A stretch of DNA of 64,000 nt, taken from the NCBI RefSeq assembly GCF_026210795.1, contig NC_089438.1:3927501-3991500 (forward strand), given 5' to 3'. Positions within the stretch are counted from its first letter, which is position 1. Each line of letters starts with the position of its first letter. Source of the DNA: Rhizophagus irregularis (taxonomy: Eukaryota; Glomeromycota; Glomeromycetes; Glomerales; Glomeraceae). Position numbers and translations under genes: made by a program. Under the pieces are notes generated by a model. It did not search any database and was not told where the DNA came from. It was given only the letters and a program-made list of their open reading frames with translations. Shown here in pieces: positions 34,430-47,049 of this stretch.

Positions 34430-34640
34430 ATATTCGGGCCTGATTTATAATTTGCAATCATCGTAATGCCGGTTGACATTAAAATGTGGCCAGAGATTTG
34501 CGAATAGTAATATTGGCAGCTTTGCATAATTCTGGCCAAAATCTCAGGATTTCACGAAATTTTGTTTTGGGACACACAGAATTTACCATTTAACGCCACA
34601 AAAAATCATCGGTCACACAACTATATCAGGAGCAAGAAAC
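34430..34640. mobile_element. MITE remnant at the truncation point of copy 3
   Basis: GGCCTGATTTATAATTTGC, then CAATCATCGTAATGCCGG and AAAATCATCGG match the MITE at 10774-11045 (inverted). Just beyond, ACTATATCAGGAGCAAGAAA belongs to the hydrolase 3' flank, so a deletion joined intron 2 to this flank. Confidence 0.6.
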
Positions 34641-36002
34641 GGCAATTTCCGATCGGCCAAATTGTTCCGGAAGCCACATTTCGTCCCACTTTATTACTCA
34701 AACCTAAGCCTCCCGATTCTGCTAAAAATAACTAAAATAAATAAACTATATATAAACTAACTAATATGAACATAAATAATAAAACTATTTAACTAATAAA
34801 CTACCCAAAATATACATTTGAAAAAATAAACTAAACCAAATATATAAAATCCATAAATGTGTAACATAAATAAAATAATTTACGACGTATGTGTGCGGAT
34901 GTTTTTACGGCAGGTCACCTGCTCGCAAAAACGGCACATTTTTGACCAGCACGGCTTGGCCGGCTTGCCATTCGCCACCTAATATTGCTATTTCAAGTTA
35001 GAGTAATTTAGTTTCACATACTATTTTGGAAATGATTTTTGTAAATGAAATCACGCTAACAGTAATTTCAATCGCGTTATCAGTTATTTTTTCCTTTTAA
35101 ATAAAAATATTTATTATAATTATTAATATTATTAAAAAAATATCAATTTTGTTTGTGGCATGTCAATCTGGCTGATCATTTCAAAATTCTCGATCGAGCA
35201 GAATTTTTATTTTTAAAATAAAAATAATTTATAAACAATTAATATTTTATTTTATTTTAGTTTTTTACTTCAAGTCACCAGGGGTGATCATCACCCCGTG
35301 ATAGTTAGAAAAATTCTTTATTTTATTTTTAGTAATAAAATATTAAATTCAATTCATTAAATAAAATTTTTTATTTATTTATAAATATCAAATATTTAAT
35401 AAAAAAGGAAAAAATATAAAGTTTTGACTTTTCCAAAAAAAACTAAGTATATTACCGTATGAAATTATATTGGAAATTCATTCATAAAATAATAATGCTT
35501 TTAAAGGAAGCTGGCAGAGCCGACACTAGCAATACAAGTCTAGTTTAAAAAATATCACCATATTTACGAAGAGGAATCTGTTTATTACGATGATCCATGA
35601 CAAAATTAGTAATTAAAATGCGTTGCCTTTTTTAAAATACATATACATTGTATCAGTTCCGAAAGCGGTATTAATGATCACGTGTCTGAGTTTCTTCGGA
35701 ATAAAAACTAGAAAAATGATCATTTATCGGAGTTTTTTATAAGGTAAGCAGCGAACTGTATCCAAAAAATGCATTATAATAAACTTTCTCTGAATGAGAT
35801 GAACTTAATTGTAAAAATGATTCACGGGATTTTGTGCAGTACAAGTAAAATCGGAGTTCTTTAATATAGGAGTTCTTTAATATATATTAATATACACATA
35901 TTTTATACAAATAGACCATAATTTGCACTGAATTTTTTACATCGTAGTTTTATTATTTTGAAGGAACTTTTACATTGCATTGTAGTTTTGTTATTTTGAA
36001 AA
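34641..36002. other. 5' flank of hydrolase copy 4, no gene
   Basis: From about 34984 (GCTATTTCAAGTTAGAGTAA) the sequence parallels the flank of copy 5 at 38759. The TATA of copy 4 is weak (TTTTATACAAATAG near 35901-35914), and a short direct duplication of the leader (TTTACATYGTAGTTTTRTTA) lies at 35938-35995. Confidence 0.45.
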
Positions 36003-37731
36003 ATGACCGAATTTTTAAAACATTTACTATTGCTAATTTCTACAACGATAAAACATTATTTTAATGGACCACCTAGACCTTCATGGAATTTACAAGGTCA
36101 CATATTTTGGGCAAAGTTTATATCTTTATTCGTAAGTAACAAAACAATTGAGGAAATGCAAAGAGCTAGCTTTAGTTTTCGTCCTGCTCCTGTACAAGCT
36201 GGCGTGGTGATAAATGAATTTAAGATAGATAATAAATATAGAAACGAAGCTCAAGTTCATCTTGACAAGATTTTGAAACCATACGAACATGTCTTAGATC
36301 CTGAATGGAAAAATTTGAAAGATGATGGAATTATTTCTGAATGGGTTCAATTCCCTAATGACGAATGGGAAAAAAGAGAAATCAGGAAGACTATTCTGTA
36401 TTTACATGGTGGAGGTTATTACTTTTTCACTAAAGAAACTTATCATTGTATTACAAGTTCTCTTGCCAAAATTGCAAATGCAAGAGTTTTAGGTATGCTA
36501 AACCTTGGAAGAATGAAATTTCAATCAATCTTCAATATATTACCTAACAAAAATTTTCTTGTATAGCAATAAACTATCGGCTTGCACCTCAAAATCAATT
36601 TCCCGCCGCATTACAAGATACATTAGCTGCTTATTTATATCTCTTAAATCCTCCCAAAGATGCGGGATTTGAACCTTTAAATCCAAAAAATATTGTAATA
36701 GCCGGCGATAGTTCTGGAGGTGGTTTAAGTTTAGCTCTCGGTCTTGCTATACGTGATGTTTGCGATGCTGGTTTGCCATCATGCGCTGGAATTATCGGCT
36801 TGGTAAATATAAAATTTATTTTTTTTGTCCTATCATATTGTTGAATTGTTAATCATTCACACGATAATGTTGTGCCACATTACAGAGCCCATGGGTTGAT
36901 CTTACAGTTAGCACGCCTTCAATATTAGATGATGAATGTGCTGATTATATTCCAAATGTAACAAGAGGTACCGCTGCTTTTTACGCAGAATCTCAGGCTA
37001 GTAAAGAATTTAAAAAAAAAGATGCAGCATTCGCAGCGAAGATTAAGAACCAGAATATTGGTCCCAAAATTTGGCATGATTCTTTTGATAGACCTGAGGG
37101 AAGACTACAATTATATGTAAATAATAAAGGGCTAGCAATTCCATATGTTAGTCCAATGTTAGCCGAAAGCTTAGGCAATTTGCCTCCTTTATTATTGGTA
37201 AGAAAAAGTATTTTTTGTTGATCCTCTCTTAGATAACTTTGCACTAAAAAAAATTTATTTGAATATTACTACAGGTAGCAGGAAATGAGGAAAGACTACG
37301 AGATGAAACAATTTACTTAGCTCATAGATCTGCTGAGCCAGCTAAATATAAGGGTCCATCATATAATGCCGGTAAATTTGAAAAATCTCCATTCCAAACT
37401 CCGACAAATACCACATTCGAAATATATGAAGAAATGCCTCATGACTTTCAAGTAAGTATATTGGTTTTAAATTTAAAATTAAAAATTTTTTTTAATACGA
37501 ATTAATTCTTTCGCCAATATATTCTAGTTTGTGGATTATGCTTGCACTAAAATGTCATATGAACGTATGTCTGAATTCGTAAATAGAGTAACAAATATTC
37601 TTAACGAACCGCTTCCTCCTTCCTCTTATAATTACATAAACATTAAGGGAGAACTTAGTCCTTTAAAAGAACGTCATAAAAAAGTTCTCAATTGGGAAAA
37701 TATTGGTATTGTACCAAGTAGTGCTGCATAA
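36003..37731 (+). CDS. Alpha/beta hydrolase copy 4, motif-altered
   Basis: Exons 36003-36492, 36567-36802, 36886-37197, 37275-37451, 37528-37731; 472 residues, open throughout. HGGGYY is kept. The nucleophile elbow reads GDSSGG, so Ser replaces Ala after the nucleophile, and the exon 4 start reads VAGNEERLRDE where all other copies have an Asp in GD. The His motif is MPHDFQ. The change at GD, if that Asp is the catalytic acid, would weaken or abolish activity; if the acid is a later Asp/Glu in ERLRDE, it would not. It stands directly upstream of copy 5 in a tandem duplication and has a poor TATA box, which may mean low expression. Confidence 0.8.
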
Positions 37732-37831
37732 TTAAATGAATTGAAATGAATTTCATGCTCACGTAGGCTGTAAGAAATAGTGAATAAACTTAAATTTAGA
37801 AACAATAAAATCATTAGGACTTTCTTTTTAG

Positions 37832-37890
37832 TACTCAAAAACTTTTCGTATACTGTATATTTTCACTTATTTTCTTTCTTCTTTATTTAT
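37832..37890 (+). pseudogene. Relic of hydrolase exon 6
   Basis: Follows CTTTTTAG after the copy 4 stop: TACTCAAAAACTTTTCGTAT is recognisably related to the functional exon start but frameshifted and altered. Confidence 0.55.
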
Positions 37891-38334
37891 TTATTTGTTC
37901 GTTGATTGGTTTATTTATTTATTTTTTCTTCACTCATAAGTTTAAATAAAAAATAGTTATAATCATCTATAAATAGACACGTTTAAAAATATTTAACATA
38001 TTACATATTTTAAGGAGGGAGAAAAATGTTTCAATCATAATTAAATACTATTATAATCAACCATCCAACTTAACATAGAACACAATAAAATATGATTTAA
38101 AAATACGATGATAAGTTTATAATTTCGAATCGCTGCAGTATATTCAATCCGAGCCGCTGTTATAATCAGTAAAACATGCTATTTCTTTTTCACTGTTCAG
38201 TTATTAATAGTTGCGATTTTGCGTAATAATTTAAATATAATATTTTTTTTTTAAAAAAAAAAAATTAATAAAATTAATCACCTATAGCAGAGCTAACAGT
38301 TTAACTTATATATTTTTTTATTTAACCTATGGAT

Positions 38335-38530
38335 TATTTCTTTGTGTCACAGGGAAATCACAGAATAGGCTATAAAAATGTTAAATTTTTGGCCTGATTT
38401 ATAATTTGCAATCATCGTAATGCCGGCTGACATTAAATTTGACCAGAATTTGTGAATAGTACGGCTGACTTTGCATAATTCTGACCAAATCACAAAAATT
38501 TCACAAATTTTGTCTTAGTCACATACCAGT
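38335..38530. mobile_element. MITE copy in the 3' flank of hydrolase copy 4
   Basis: TTTGTGTCACAGGGAAATC to TTGTCTTAGTCACATA matches the 10774-11045 element in reverse, with one end lost. It sits at the homologous point of the flank, right after TTATTTAACCTATGGA. Confidence 0.6.
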
Positions 38531-39592
38531 ACATCTGATATATTTGAACTTTCTAAGATAAGAAAGTAACATTTGACTAAAAAAAATCATTAAATATAAT
38601 TTGGATAGAATAAAACAAAGAAAATTAATAAGAAACTCGCAGCAAGCCACCTGACTCATCCCCAAAAAAGTAGCATTATTGAACAATAGAAATATTAAAT
38701 TTAATTTTAACGTATCTAATTAATAATAAAAAATGATGAACGTCACTGCCACCCAATCTTGCTATTTCAAGTTAGAGTAATTTAGTTTTCTAAAATTGAC
38801 CATACTATTTTGGCAATGAGTTTGGTAGATTAAATCACGCTAACAGTAATTTCAATTGCGCTATTTTTTCCTTTTAAATAACAATAATGATTAATAATAT
38901 TAAAAAAATTTCGTCAATCTGGCTGATTATTCCATTATGATCAGTTGAACCTATGATGATTTTATTGAAAATTAATAATAACTAATATATTTAAATAGTA
39001 ACTATTTTATTATTACTATTATTATTATTAAAAAAATATATATATTGAATTATAATAAAAAGTATTAATTTTTAATTTAATAATTAATAATAATATTAAC
39101 AAAAATACCGATTTTGCCGTATAAAATAAAAAATATAAAGTTTTAAGTAAAAACTACGTATATTATTATTGTTATGTAATTATATTGAAAATTCATTCAT
39201 AAAATAATAACGCTTCTAAAGAAGCGGCATTAACAATATGGGTCTAGTTTAAAAAATTTCGCCATATTTTAAAAATATGAAAAAAATTATGAGTCTAGTT
39301 TAAAAAATTTCGTCATATTTTAAAAACATGAAAAAAATTAGCATTTGTTTTTTTTTTTCACCCTACGATAATGACAAATTAATAATTAAAATGCGTTACC
39401 TTTTTTTAATTACATATACATTGAATCGGTTCCGAAAACGGCTTAAAAAAAATATATTAGATATAATTTTGTCTTAGGATACTTTGATGATCGTGATGAT
39501 CGGCTAGGAATTGATTGTAAGAATGATTCACGGATCACGTGCGGTATAAGTAAAAAATTGGTTCATAAATAAATAAAATAAATTCATTTTTG

Positions 39593-39601
39593 TATAAATA
39601 G
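39593..39601 (+). promoter_or_regulatory. TATA box of hydrolase copy 5
   Basis: TATAAATAG 61 bp before the ATG. Confidence 0.7.
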
Positions 39602-39653
39602 ACCATTATTTGAACTGAATCTTTTTTACATTGTAGTTTTATTATTGTAAAAA

Positions 39654-41374
39654 ATGGTCGAATTTTTAAAACAGTTACTATTGTTAATTTCTATAACGAT
39701 AAAACATTATCTTAATGGACCACCTAGACCTTCATGGAATTTAAGAGGCCACATATTTTGGGCAAAGTTTGCGTCATTATTCGTAAGTTACAAAACAATT
39801 GAGGAAATGCAAAGAGCTAGCTTTAATTTTCGTCCTGCTCCCGTACAAGCTGGTGTGGTGATAAATGAATTTAAGATAGATAATAAATATAGAAACGAAG
39901 CTAAAGTTCATCTTGACAAGATTTTGAAACCATACGAACATGTCTTAGATCCTGAATGGAAAAATTTAAAAGATGATGGAATTATTTCCCAATGGGTTCA
40001 AGTCCCTAATGATGGATGGGAAAAAGGAGGAGTTAAGAAAACTATTTTGTATTTACATGGCGGAGGTTATTTCTTTTTCACTAAAGAAACTTATAATAGT
40101 ATTACAAGTTCTCTTGCTAAAATTGCAAATGCAAAAGTTTTAGGTATGCTAAACCTTGAAAAAGTGAAAATTTCAATCAATCTTTAATATATTACCTAAC
40201 TAAAATTTTATATTTAGTAATTAATTATCGGCTTGCACCTCAAAATCAATTTCCCGCCGCATTACATGATGCATTAGCTGCTTATTTATATCTCTTAAAT
40301 CCTCCCAAAGATGCTGGATTTGAACCTTTAAATCCAAAAAATATTGTAATAGCCGGCGATAGTGCTGGAGGTGGTTTAAGTTTAGCTCTCGGTCTTGCTA
40401 TACGTGATGCTCGAGATACTGGTTTACCATCATGCGCTGGCATTATTGGTTTGGTAATTAATATAAAAAAAGTTTTTTTTTTTATATTGTGGAGTTGTCA
40501 ATCATTTACACGATAATATTGCGTCACATTATAGAGCCCATGGGTTGATCTTACAGCTAGCACGCCTTCAATATTAGATGATGAATGTGCTGATTATCTT
40601 CCAAATCTGAAAGGGGGTGGTGCTGCTCATTTCTTAGAATCTCAAGCTAGTAAAGAATATAAGGAAAAAGATGCTGCTTTTGTAGCGAAGATTAAAAACC
40701 AAAATCTTGGCCCAAAAATTTGGCATGATTCTTTTGATAGACCTGAGGGAAGATTACAATTATATGTAACAAATAAAGGTCTAGCGATTCCATATGTTAG
40801 TCCGATGTTAGCCGAAAGCTTAGGCAATTTGCCTCCTTTATTATTGGTAAGAAAAGATATCCTTGATCCTCTTTTAGATTTTTTTGTACTAAAAAAGAAT
40901 TTATTTATATAATATAGATTGCAGGAGATGATGAAAGATTACGAGATGAAGCAATTTATTTTGCTCATAGATCTGCTGAACCAACTAAATATAAAGGCCC
41001 ATCATATAATGCTGGTAAATTTGAAAAATCTCCATTCCAAACTCCGACAAATACCACATTCGAAATATATGAAGAAATGCCTCACGATTTTCAAGTTAGT
41101 ATATTAATTTTAAATTTAAAAAAGAAATTTTTTTTTTAAATTACGAATTAATTCTTTCATTAATATATTCCAGTTTGTGGATTATGTTTGCACTAAAATA
41201 TCATATGATCGTATAGCTAAATTCATAGATAGAGTAACAAATACTTTTAACGAACCATTTCTTCCTTCCTCTTATAATTTTATAAATTTAAAAGGAGAAT
41301 TTAGTCCTTTAAAAGAACGTCATAAAAAAGTTTTTAATTGGGAAAAAATTGGTATACCACATGAAATGAATTAA
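39654..41374 (+). CDS. Alpha/beta hydrolase copy 5, intact
   Basis: Exons 39654-40143, 40218-40453, 40535-40846, 40918-41094, 41174-41374; 471 residues. Exon 4 uses a GTTAGT donor. HGGGYF, GDSAGG, IAGDDERLRDE and MPHDFQ are present, so the catalytic set looks complete. In exon 2 RDARDTGLP replaces the RDVCDAGLP of copies 2-4. It ends IPHEMN like copy 2, before the anchor-exon donor. Predicted soluble esterase or lipase with unknown substrate. Its flank is the empty site for the MITE found in copies 1 and 4. Confidence 0.88.
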
Positions 41375-41467
41375 AATGAATTTAATGCTACTTCATGTAG
41401 ATGGTAAGTAAATAATGAATAGAAAAAAAATATAATCATTAATTTACTTAGGAACTTTTTTTTTTAG

Positions 41468-41520
41468 TACACAAAAACTTTTAGATAGAGTATATTTTCA
41501 TTTAGTATTTTCTTTATTGA
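41468..41520 (+). pseudogene. Relic of hydrolase exon 6
   Basis: After TTTTTAG, TACACAAAAACTTTTAGATA to CTTTATTGA matches the anchor exon but contains a stop and changed hydrophobic codons. Confidence 0.55.
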
Positions 41521-43105
41521 TTTATTTATTTATTTGTTAGTTGATTGATTAATTATTTTCTTCATTTATAAGTTTAAAATAAAAAACAGCTATAAAAAAA
41601 CGCGTTTAAAAAATCTTTAATATATTGTACATTTTAAAGTGGGAATCGATCATGTAATTAAAACATCGACAAATTCAACAAATTGTTTCAAACTTGAGAA
41701 TAGCTGAATATGTAAAAAAAATTGATTTATAAATAAGAAATGTCTGATTTAATTAATGAAGATATTTTTGTAAATCAGAAATTTAAAAATCATAATAATC
41801 CGTCCTAAACGATGAAATGTAATTTATAAATACGATGATGACAAGTTTTTAATTTCGAACCACCGCAGCTGTCATCGGTAAACCACGCAATTCGTTGTTC
41901 AGTTGTTCACTAATAAGTTTCAGGTAGAGTAATAGTGCGATTTTGCATAATAATTTAAAATATATTTTTTAAAAAAAAAGTTCATAAAATTAATCACTTA
42001 CAGCAGAGCTGCTATAGTTTAACTTTTATATTTCGTTATTTAACCTATGGATAAGAAATAACAACTCTTTTAACGTCTTATTGGAAATGTAATAAGAAAA
42101 TTAATGGGCAAATTGAACCTGCCTTCTGGGTAAATTCGCTATGAGTAAAACAAAAATTCATATTAAATTGTAATGACAACTTTAAAAATCTTCAAGCCTG
42201 GCTGATTGAACTTTACACCTCTGTTTAGGAAAAATATATAAATGATCATTAATCTGGGGAATTTCCTGATTTAAATTCATGATCAAACACGACTATATCA
42301 GGACAATAAATAGCAAATACGTTGTGGTGGTGAAAGTGAATATTGAGTTTACGTATGTGTATTTTTTTTTCATATCTTATGCTTTATATAAAGAAAATTC
42401 GAATAAAATAAGAAAATTTAATAGACGGTTTTATTGTATTTTAAGTATATAGAGGTGCGTAAAAACAAAACTGAGTGGAACTATAATTAGTATGAGCGTC
42501 TGTAAGCGACGTTCTCAAATTTCAACTACCCATCCCCGGTTGACTTTAATCTAGTTGTATAGCGAGGTTTGTTTGTGGGTTTGTTAAAGAAAACTGTAGA
42601 GTTTTTGCGGTTTGGAAAAAAACCGAGAAAGTTTTTACCAAAAAAAAAACCGATTGTAATCCTGGCCAATTCTATGCTAATTCCGGCTTAATTATGAACA
42701 ATTTTTTGGCGCACGCTAATAAGAAAGACGATACATTTAATACAAGTGTTTTAATTCAGAATTCTTAACTTTGATTTGCAGAATTTTGATCGAATATTGA
42801 ATCAAAAAACTCTTGTTTTACTCGAGTTGACTTTCTTTATATTTATATATACAGTAAATATGACTTGAGTACAAGCTTGTGATTCATTTGGAGAATTTTA
42901 ATACCCGATATTATTTATATTTCTACATTTGCATCTACCAATCTTCCTTACATTTTTTAATATTTCCATTTTATATCTGATCCCAACTCCAATTGCGCGA
43001 TATATTATAAATAATTTTCTATACATATTAGTAATAGTACATGTTAACAATATTATATGTTTTATTAATAAAAAAAAAAGAAAATCAAATAACATAAGAA
43101 TTTAA
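41521..43105. other. Hydrolase 3' flank and spacer
   Basis: Matches other copies to about 42300, then A+T-rich sequence with no supported gene. Confidence 0.4.
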
Positions 43106-44578
43106 TTAATTGAATAAATTTTTAAATCCATAAAAAATGTTAGCTGCTTTAGTTTTAAGATCTTTAACTATCTCTTTTGCCTTACTTTCTATTAAATCAT
43201 CATATTCATAAGAATAATGAATAAAATCTTTTACTACACCTTTTGATTTATAATTTCCTATTAAATCATTTAGTTGTTTTTTTCGAATAAAATCCCCTTT
43301 TATACTAATGATTAATGAAATAGGTTTTCTACCTTCCCAATTATCAAAAAATAATTTTAAAGATTTCAATTCAGGTTGATTAACAGGATAGATAATTTTA
43401 AGTTTGTGTAAACTAAGTGGTGATGATGTAACTAAAATGTTGAATAAATTATCCCAATTCATAAATTCATCTTCAACAATATAATAAATTCCTAATATTT
43501 TTAAATATTGACATTTAATCAATAATTTCTCTAAATCTAAAACATTACAATTTTTATAATAAAATTCAAGATGAGTAAGGTTAGGACAATTCTGACAAAT
43601 AACTTGAATAATTTCTTTAGTACTAATAGCATCAGGAAAAATAACTGAATAAGAAATATTTAATTCATTAAGTTTCCCACCGGAATTTTCGATTAAACCT
43701 TTTAAACTCTCAGTATTAATGTCCCTAGTATATAAACTTTGTAAGGAAGGTAAAGATAAATTTTCTATATATATCCATCTTTCCCAATCACCCATTAATA
43801 CCAAATCTTTTAAATTTACAAAGGATGTAAGAATTTGTGTTTCAAGTTGACCACATATATTAAAATATTGTATAGTATTTGCATGTTTGATCAACGAATT
43901 TTCTAGAAATGCACGAAATAATCCATCATAAGGAGAATACTTATGTAAAAAACTAACATTAATTAAATTTTCTTGATTTTCAATTAACTTAGGAATTCCA
44001 AAATTATTTTCATACTTGTAAATAATAAGTTCCAAATCTTCAATCGATTTACACATTTTTGTTAATATAGCTAAACTATTATCCTTTACTCTAGAATCAC
44101 ATCTAAGGAATTTAATTTTTGAAAAACACTGTTCAGCTTCAGGGATAAGATGATATTCATAGTAATAGTTAGTCATATAAAGGTGAGTATATTCTGCATT
44201 TTTATTAATAAAAAGATTAAGTATATAATTTTTAATTTCATTATATTGACCTTGACCATGACTTAAAATTATATTTTCGATTATTTCTAAATTTAAATGT
44301 TTGCAAAAACTAATATAATTAAACAAAGGTTTCTTATATGAAATTGTAGAGTATTGACTTAAATTATTTCTTTCTTCATCTGATAAATGTGAAATAATTG
44401 TGTTTAATAATAATTTTTCTTTATCAAAAGTTAAATCTTCCCAAGGATTTTTCCATAAAATTGGAATAATTATTTCACACCAAATTTTATTAATAGTAAG
44501 ACATGAAACAAGAGACTTTCTGTCATATTGTAATTCTTCGATTATCAGATAAAGAATATCTCTATATAATTTCGACAT
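43106..44578 (-). CDS. F-box protein
   Basis: Single exon, 490 residues from ATG at 44578 (MSKLYRDILYLII). The frame is open for 28 further codons upstream, but that part is A+T-rich leader and the F-box begins directly after this Met. Residues 4-46 (LYRDILYLIIEELQYDR, then SCLTINKIWCEIIIPILW) fit the F-box that binds Skp1. The remainder has irregular leucine-rich segments (such as CPNLTHLEFYYKNCNVLDLE), expected to recognise the target. The C-terminus is Lys-rich with two short Lys/Ala/Glu helices. Predicted role is substrate adaptor of an SCF ubiquitin ligase; the target is unknown. Frame intact. Confidence 0.85.
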   Translation of the reverse strand: MSKLYRDILYLIIEELQYDRKSLVSCLTINKIWCEIIIPILWKNPWEDLTFDKEKLLLNTIISHLSDEERNNLSQYSTISYKKPLFNYISFCKHLNLEIIENIILSHGQGQYNEIKNYILNLFINKNAEYTHLYMTNYYYEYHLIPEAEQCFSKIKFLRCDSRVKDNSLAILTKMCKSIEDLELIIYKYENNFGIPKLIENQENLINVSFLHKYSPYDGLFRAFLENSLIKHANTIQYFNICGQLETQILTSFVNLKDLVLMGDWERWIYIENLSLPSLQSLYTRDINTESLKGLIENSGGKLNELNISYSVIFPDAISTKEIIQVICQNCPNLTHLEFYYKNCNVLDLEKLLIKCQYLKILGIYYIVEDEFMNWDNLFNILVTSSPLSLHKLKIIYPVNQPELKSLKLFFDNWEGRKPISLIISIKGDFIRKKQLNDLIGNYKSKGVVKDFIHYSYEYDDLIESKAKEIVKDLKTKAANIFYGFKNLFN

Positions 44579-46655
44579 TTTATTTATTATTATTATGGTT
44601 ATAAAAAAATTTTTTTTTTGTTCGAGTGAACAAAAATTTTTTTGTTTGTGAAAGTTGTACAAGGCGCCGTTTTATGTTGTAATGGCGTGGTAATGGTCGA
44701 TCATTTTTTTTTTTACCCGAAGACATATGATGATTTATTATTTTAAGATTTTCTATGGTAAATGTTTTTATTTGTATATAAATATTAACAATAATTGAAT
44801 AATTTACATCTTTAAATTATCCTCCTGTTTACTGTTATTATTAAATATATTAATCATTTTTAGAATATTCATATAAAATACATAGAAATCGATACATTCC
44901 GTCTAGATATCTTAATAGGGTAGCTAGTTTTCTTTTTTTTTATTTATATATCAAAGTTCTCATAATATTTACTTTATATTATTAACGTGCGTTAATACAT
45001 CACAATAATAATATATTTAATTTACTAGGTGTTAATTATAGTAACTTTTTTCCAGAAAGGTTCAGTATATTAAAAATCTTTTTTATACTTAGATGCTATT
45101 AATAGATTGAAATAAGGTTCTTTTGCTGGTCCTGAAGTTTTAAATAATTTTTTTTTTTGGGGGAATTTCATAGACGTAATCCAACGATTTATAACGCTTA
45201 CGTTTATTATATTATCGTAAAAAAAGAGTCTGTAGTTATTCAAACACATGTCGACAGGTTACACAACGAAATTAACGCTACACGAATAAGTAAAATTATG
45301 AAAAGTAATTGCGAAATTGTGAAATTTATCCAATTATAATGTTAATAGTGATTGTGGTTAAAAATAACATTATAACTTAAATAAAAATATTATAATTAAT
45401 ATCGTCAAATTTTATTTGCGCTGAAAGGTAAAGAATCCAAAGATAATGAAGTACTAAAGTTGATGAAGAGAATATTGAAGAGAAGAGAAAGTGATGAGGA
45501 CATTTAATTAATTTAATTAGTAAAATATGAATTATTTTTTTGATTATGATATTATAATCCTTCTAATAAGATGTTCATTTAAATCTATCGAAGGAATAAA
45601 ATTTTTTTATTATGAAGAAGCTGAAGCAAGAGGTAATGACCGGTAATGACCTAATTAGACGTATTATGTTATTCTTTACTAATACACTATCTTATTATAC
45701 CGAATAAGAAAGAAAATTATAAATAATAATATTAAACTTATTGGGCAAACGTAGTAAATAAGAAGTTGAAAGTTAAGCTAAAACTACTCGTTAGCTCAAG
45801 CGCTTGCGTAATTATATAATAATTTAGCGTGTATTATTAAGAACGTTTGGACTAGAGTAAAATTAGCCGACTGATAGCAAAATGCATTGGAAGTAGATTT
45901 TGGCAACGATCACGTATCTTAATATCAGCTTGAGCTTTGCTCTTAATTTGGTTTATTGTGCGTCTTCTTATTTTTTAAAATATTTTAATAAACTTTCATA
46001 TGAAATAAGGAAAAAGTCAAATAAAATATCATAATCGAACTATTACAAAGAATATTTTATAAAGTCTATTATCACTGAAAAACTTTTGTAATAAAAATTT
46101 ATCGTATCGATTTTTTCACTTATTCACAGTAATGCTTATAAGGCGCAGTAAGACCGGGTACTTTAAAATAAGTAAGTTAATTTAAAAATATTTTAAAAAA
46201 CTATAAAAAATATATAAATTCATTAAATAATCTGATCCAATAAAAACTACTTTTTATAAATATTTATGACCATTAAATTTTTAGACATACTCACTTTCTA
46301 ATAAAACACATCAAAAGTAATTACATACACATGACCGTGTGTTATCAGTAAGGAACAGTCTCTTACCTTGTTCTACTTTCATCTTCATCACTTTTAAATA
46401 CAGGAGTAGTGGTAGAAGCACGAAAAAATTTGCTGTAGGAATAAAAGCAGAAGAGATCTCTCATCTCTTGCTTCTCACTTTTTTTTCCATTCTTCTCTCT
46501 CTTCCACATACTTCCACTCCTCCCTTCTCTCTTTTCCTTTCCACTTTACTCTTTTGACCAGCAAGGAAAAAGCAGAATAGAGAATGGAACGTAATTTTTA
46601 ACCAAAAATTATGGTAACATCCGGAAGTGAGGTGTAAGGAATATTGGCGAAAGTT
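44579..46655. other. Intergenic, no gene seen
   Basis: A+T-rich. A CT-rich stretch (46455-46555) and a GAAGAGAAAG stretch (45470-45500) are low complexity. No protein-like frame. Confidence 0.4.
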
Positions 46656-46766
46656 TAGAGATGTATTATGATAATAATCAATGTATTATGATTAGAGATG
46701 TATTATGATAATAATCGATGTATCATGATTAGAGATGTATTAATGGTAATAATCGATGAAACCAGT
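46656..46766 (+). repeat. Three-copy 37-bp tandem repeat
   Basis: Units start at 46656, 46693 and 46730: TAGAGATGTATTATGATAAT, then AATCGATG and a tail, with few differences. Confidence 0.85.
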
Positions 46767-46769
46767 GTT

Positions 46770-46925
46770 CGGACTTGTCATTTGGGACTTGCCAATCATT
46801 TCAGTCATTTGATTTCACATGGTTTTAATCAAAGTAAAGTGCGTAATGTATAAAATGACCCATCATTTGTCATTTGAGAAGTGGAATGACCATTTGAATC
46901 ATTTGTCATTTCAAGTCATTTGAGA
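46770..46925 (+). repeat. TCATTTG-rich degenerate repeat before an F-box gene
   Basis: TCATTTG or TCATTTC occurs about ten times in both tandem and irregular spacing just upstream of the TATA box of the 47050 gene. Confidence 0.6.
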
Positions 46926-46940
46926 AAAATGAATGTTAGA

Positions 46941-46950
46941 CTATAAATAG
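46941..46950 (+). promoter_or_regulatory. TATA box of the 47050 F-box gene
   Basis: CTATAAATAG about 100 bp before the ATG at 47050. Confidence 0.55.
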
Positions 46951-47049
46951 TCAACAAAATTTTATGCAAAAAAACTTTCCCTTGGAATATAACAAACTTT
47001 CCCTTTAAAATAAACACTTGCAACACTTCCTCATTTTTTCTTCACAAAC

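Larger units (their letters stand above)
34984..42300 (+). repeat. Tandem segmental duplication (copies 4 and 5)
   Basis: Two units of about 3.7 kb (34984-38750 and 38759-42300) contain the same 5' flank, five-exon hydrolase and 3' flank in the same order. Unit 1 carries a MITE (38335-38530) that unit 2 lacks. Confidence 0.65.

Noticed and set aside
43106-44662. Longer start for the F-box gene at 44662
   Set aside because: The extra 28 codons are A+T-rich leader. The F-box begins just after the Met at 44578.
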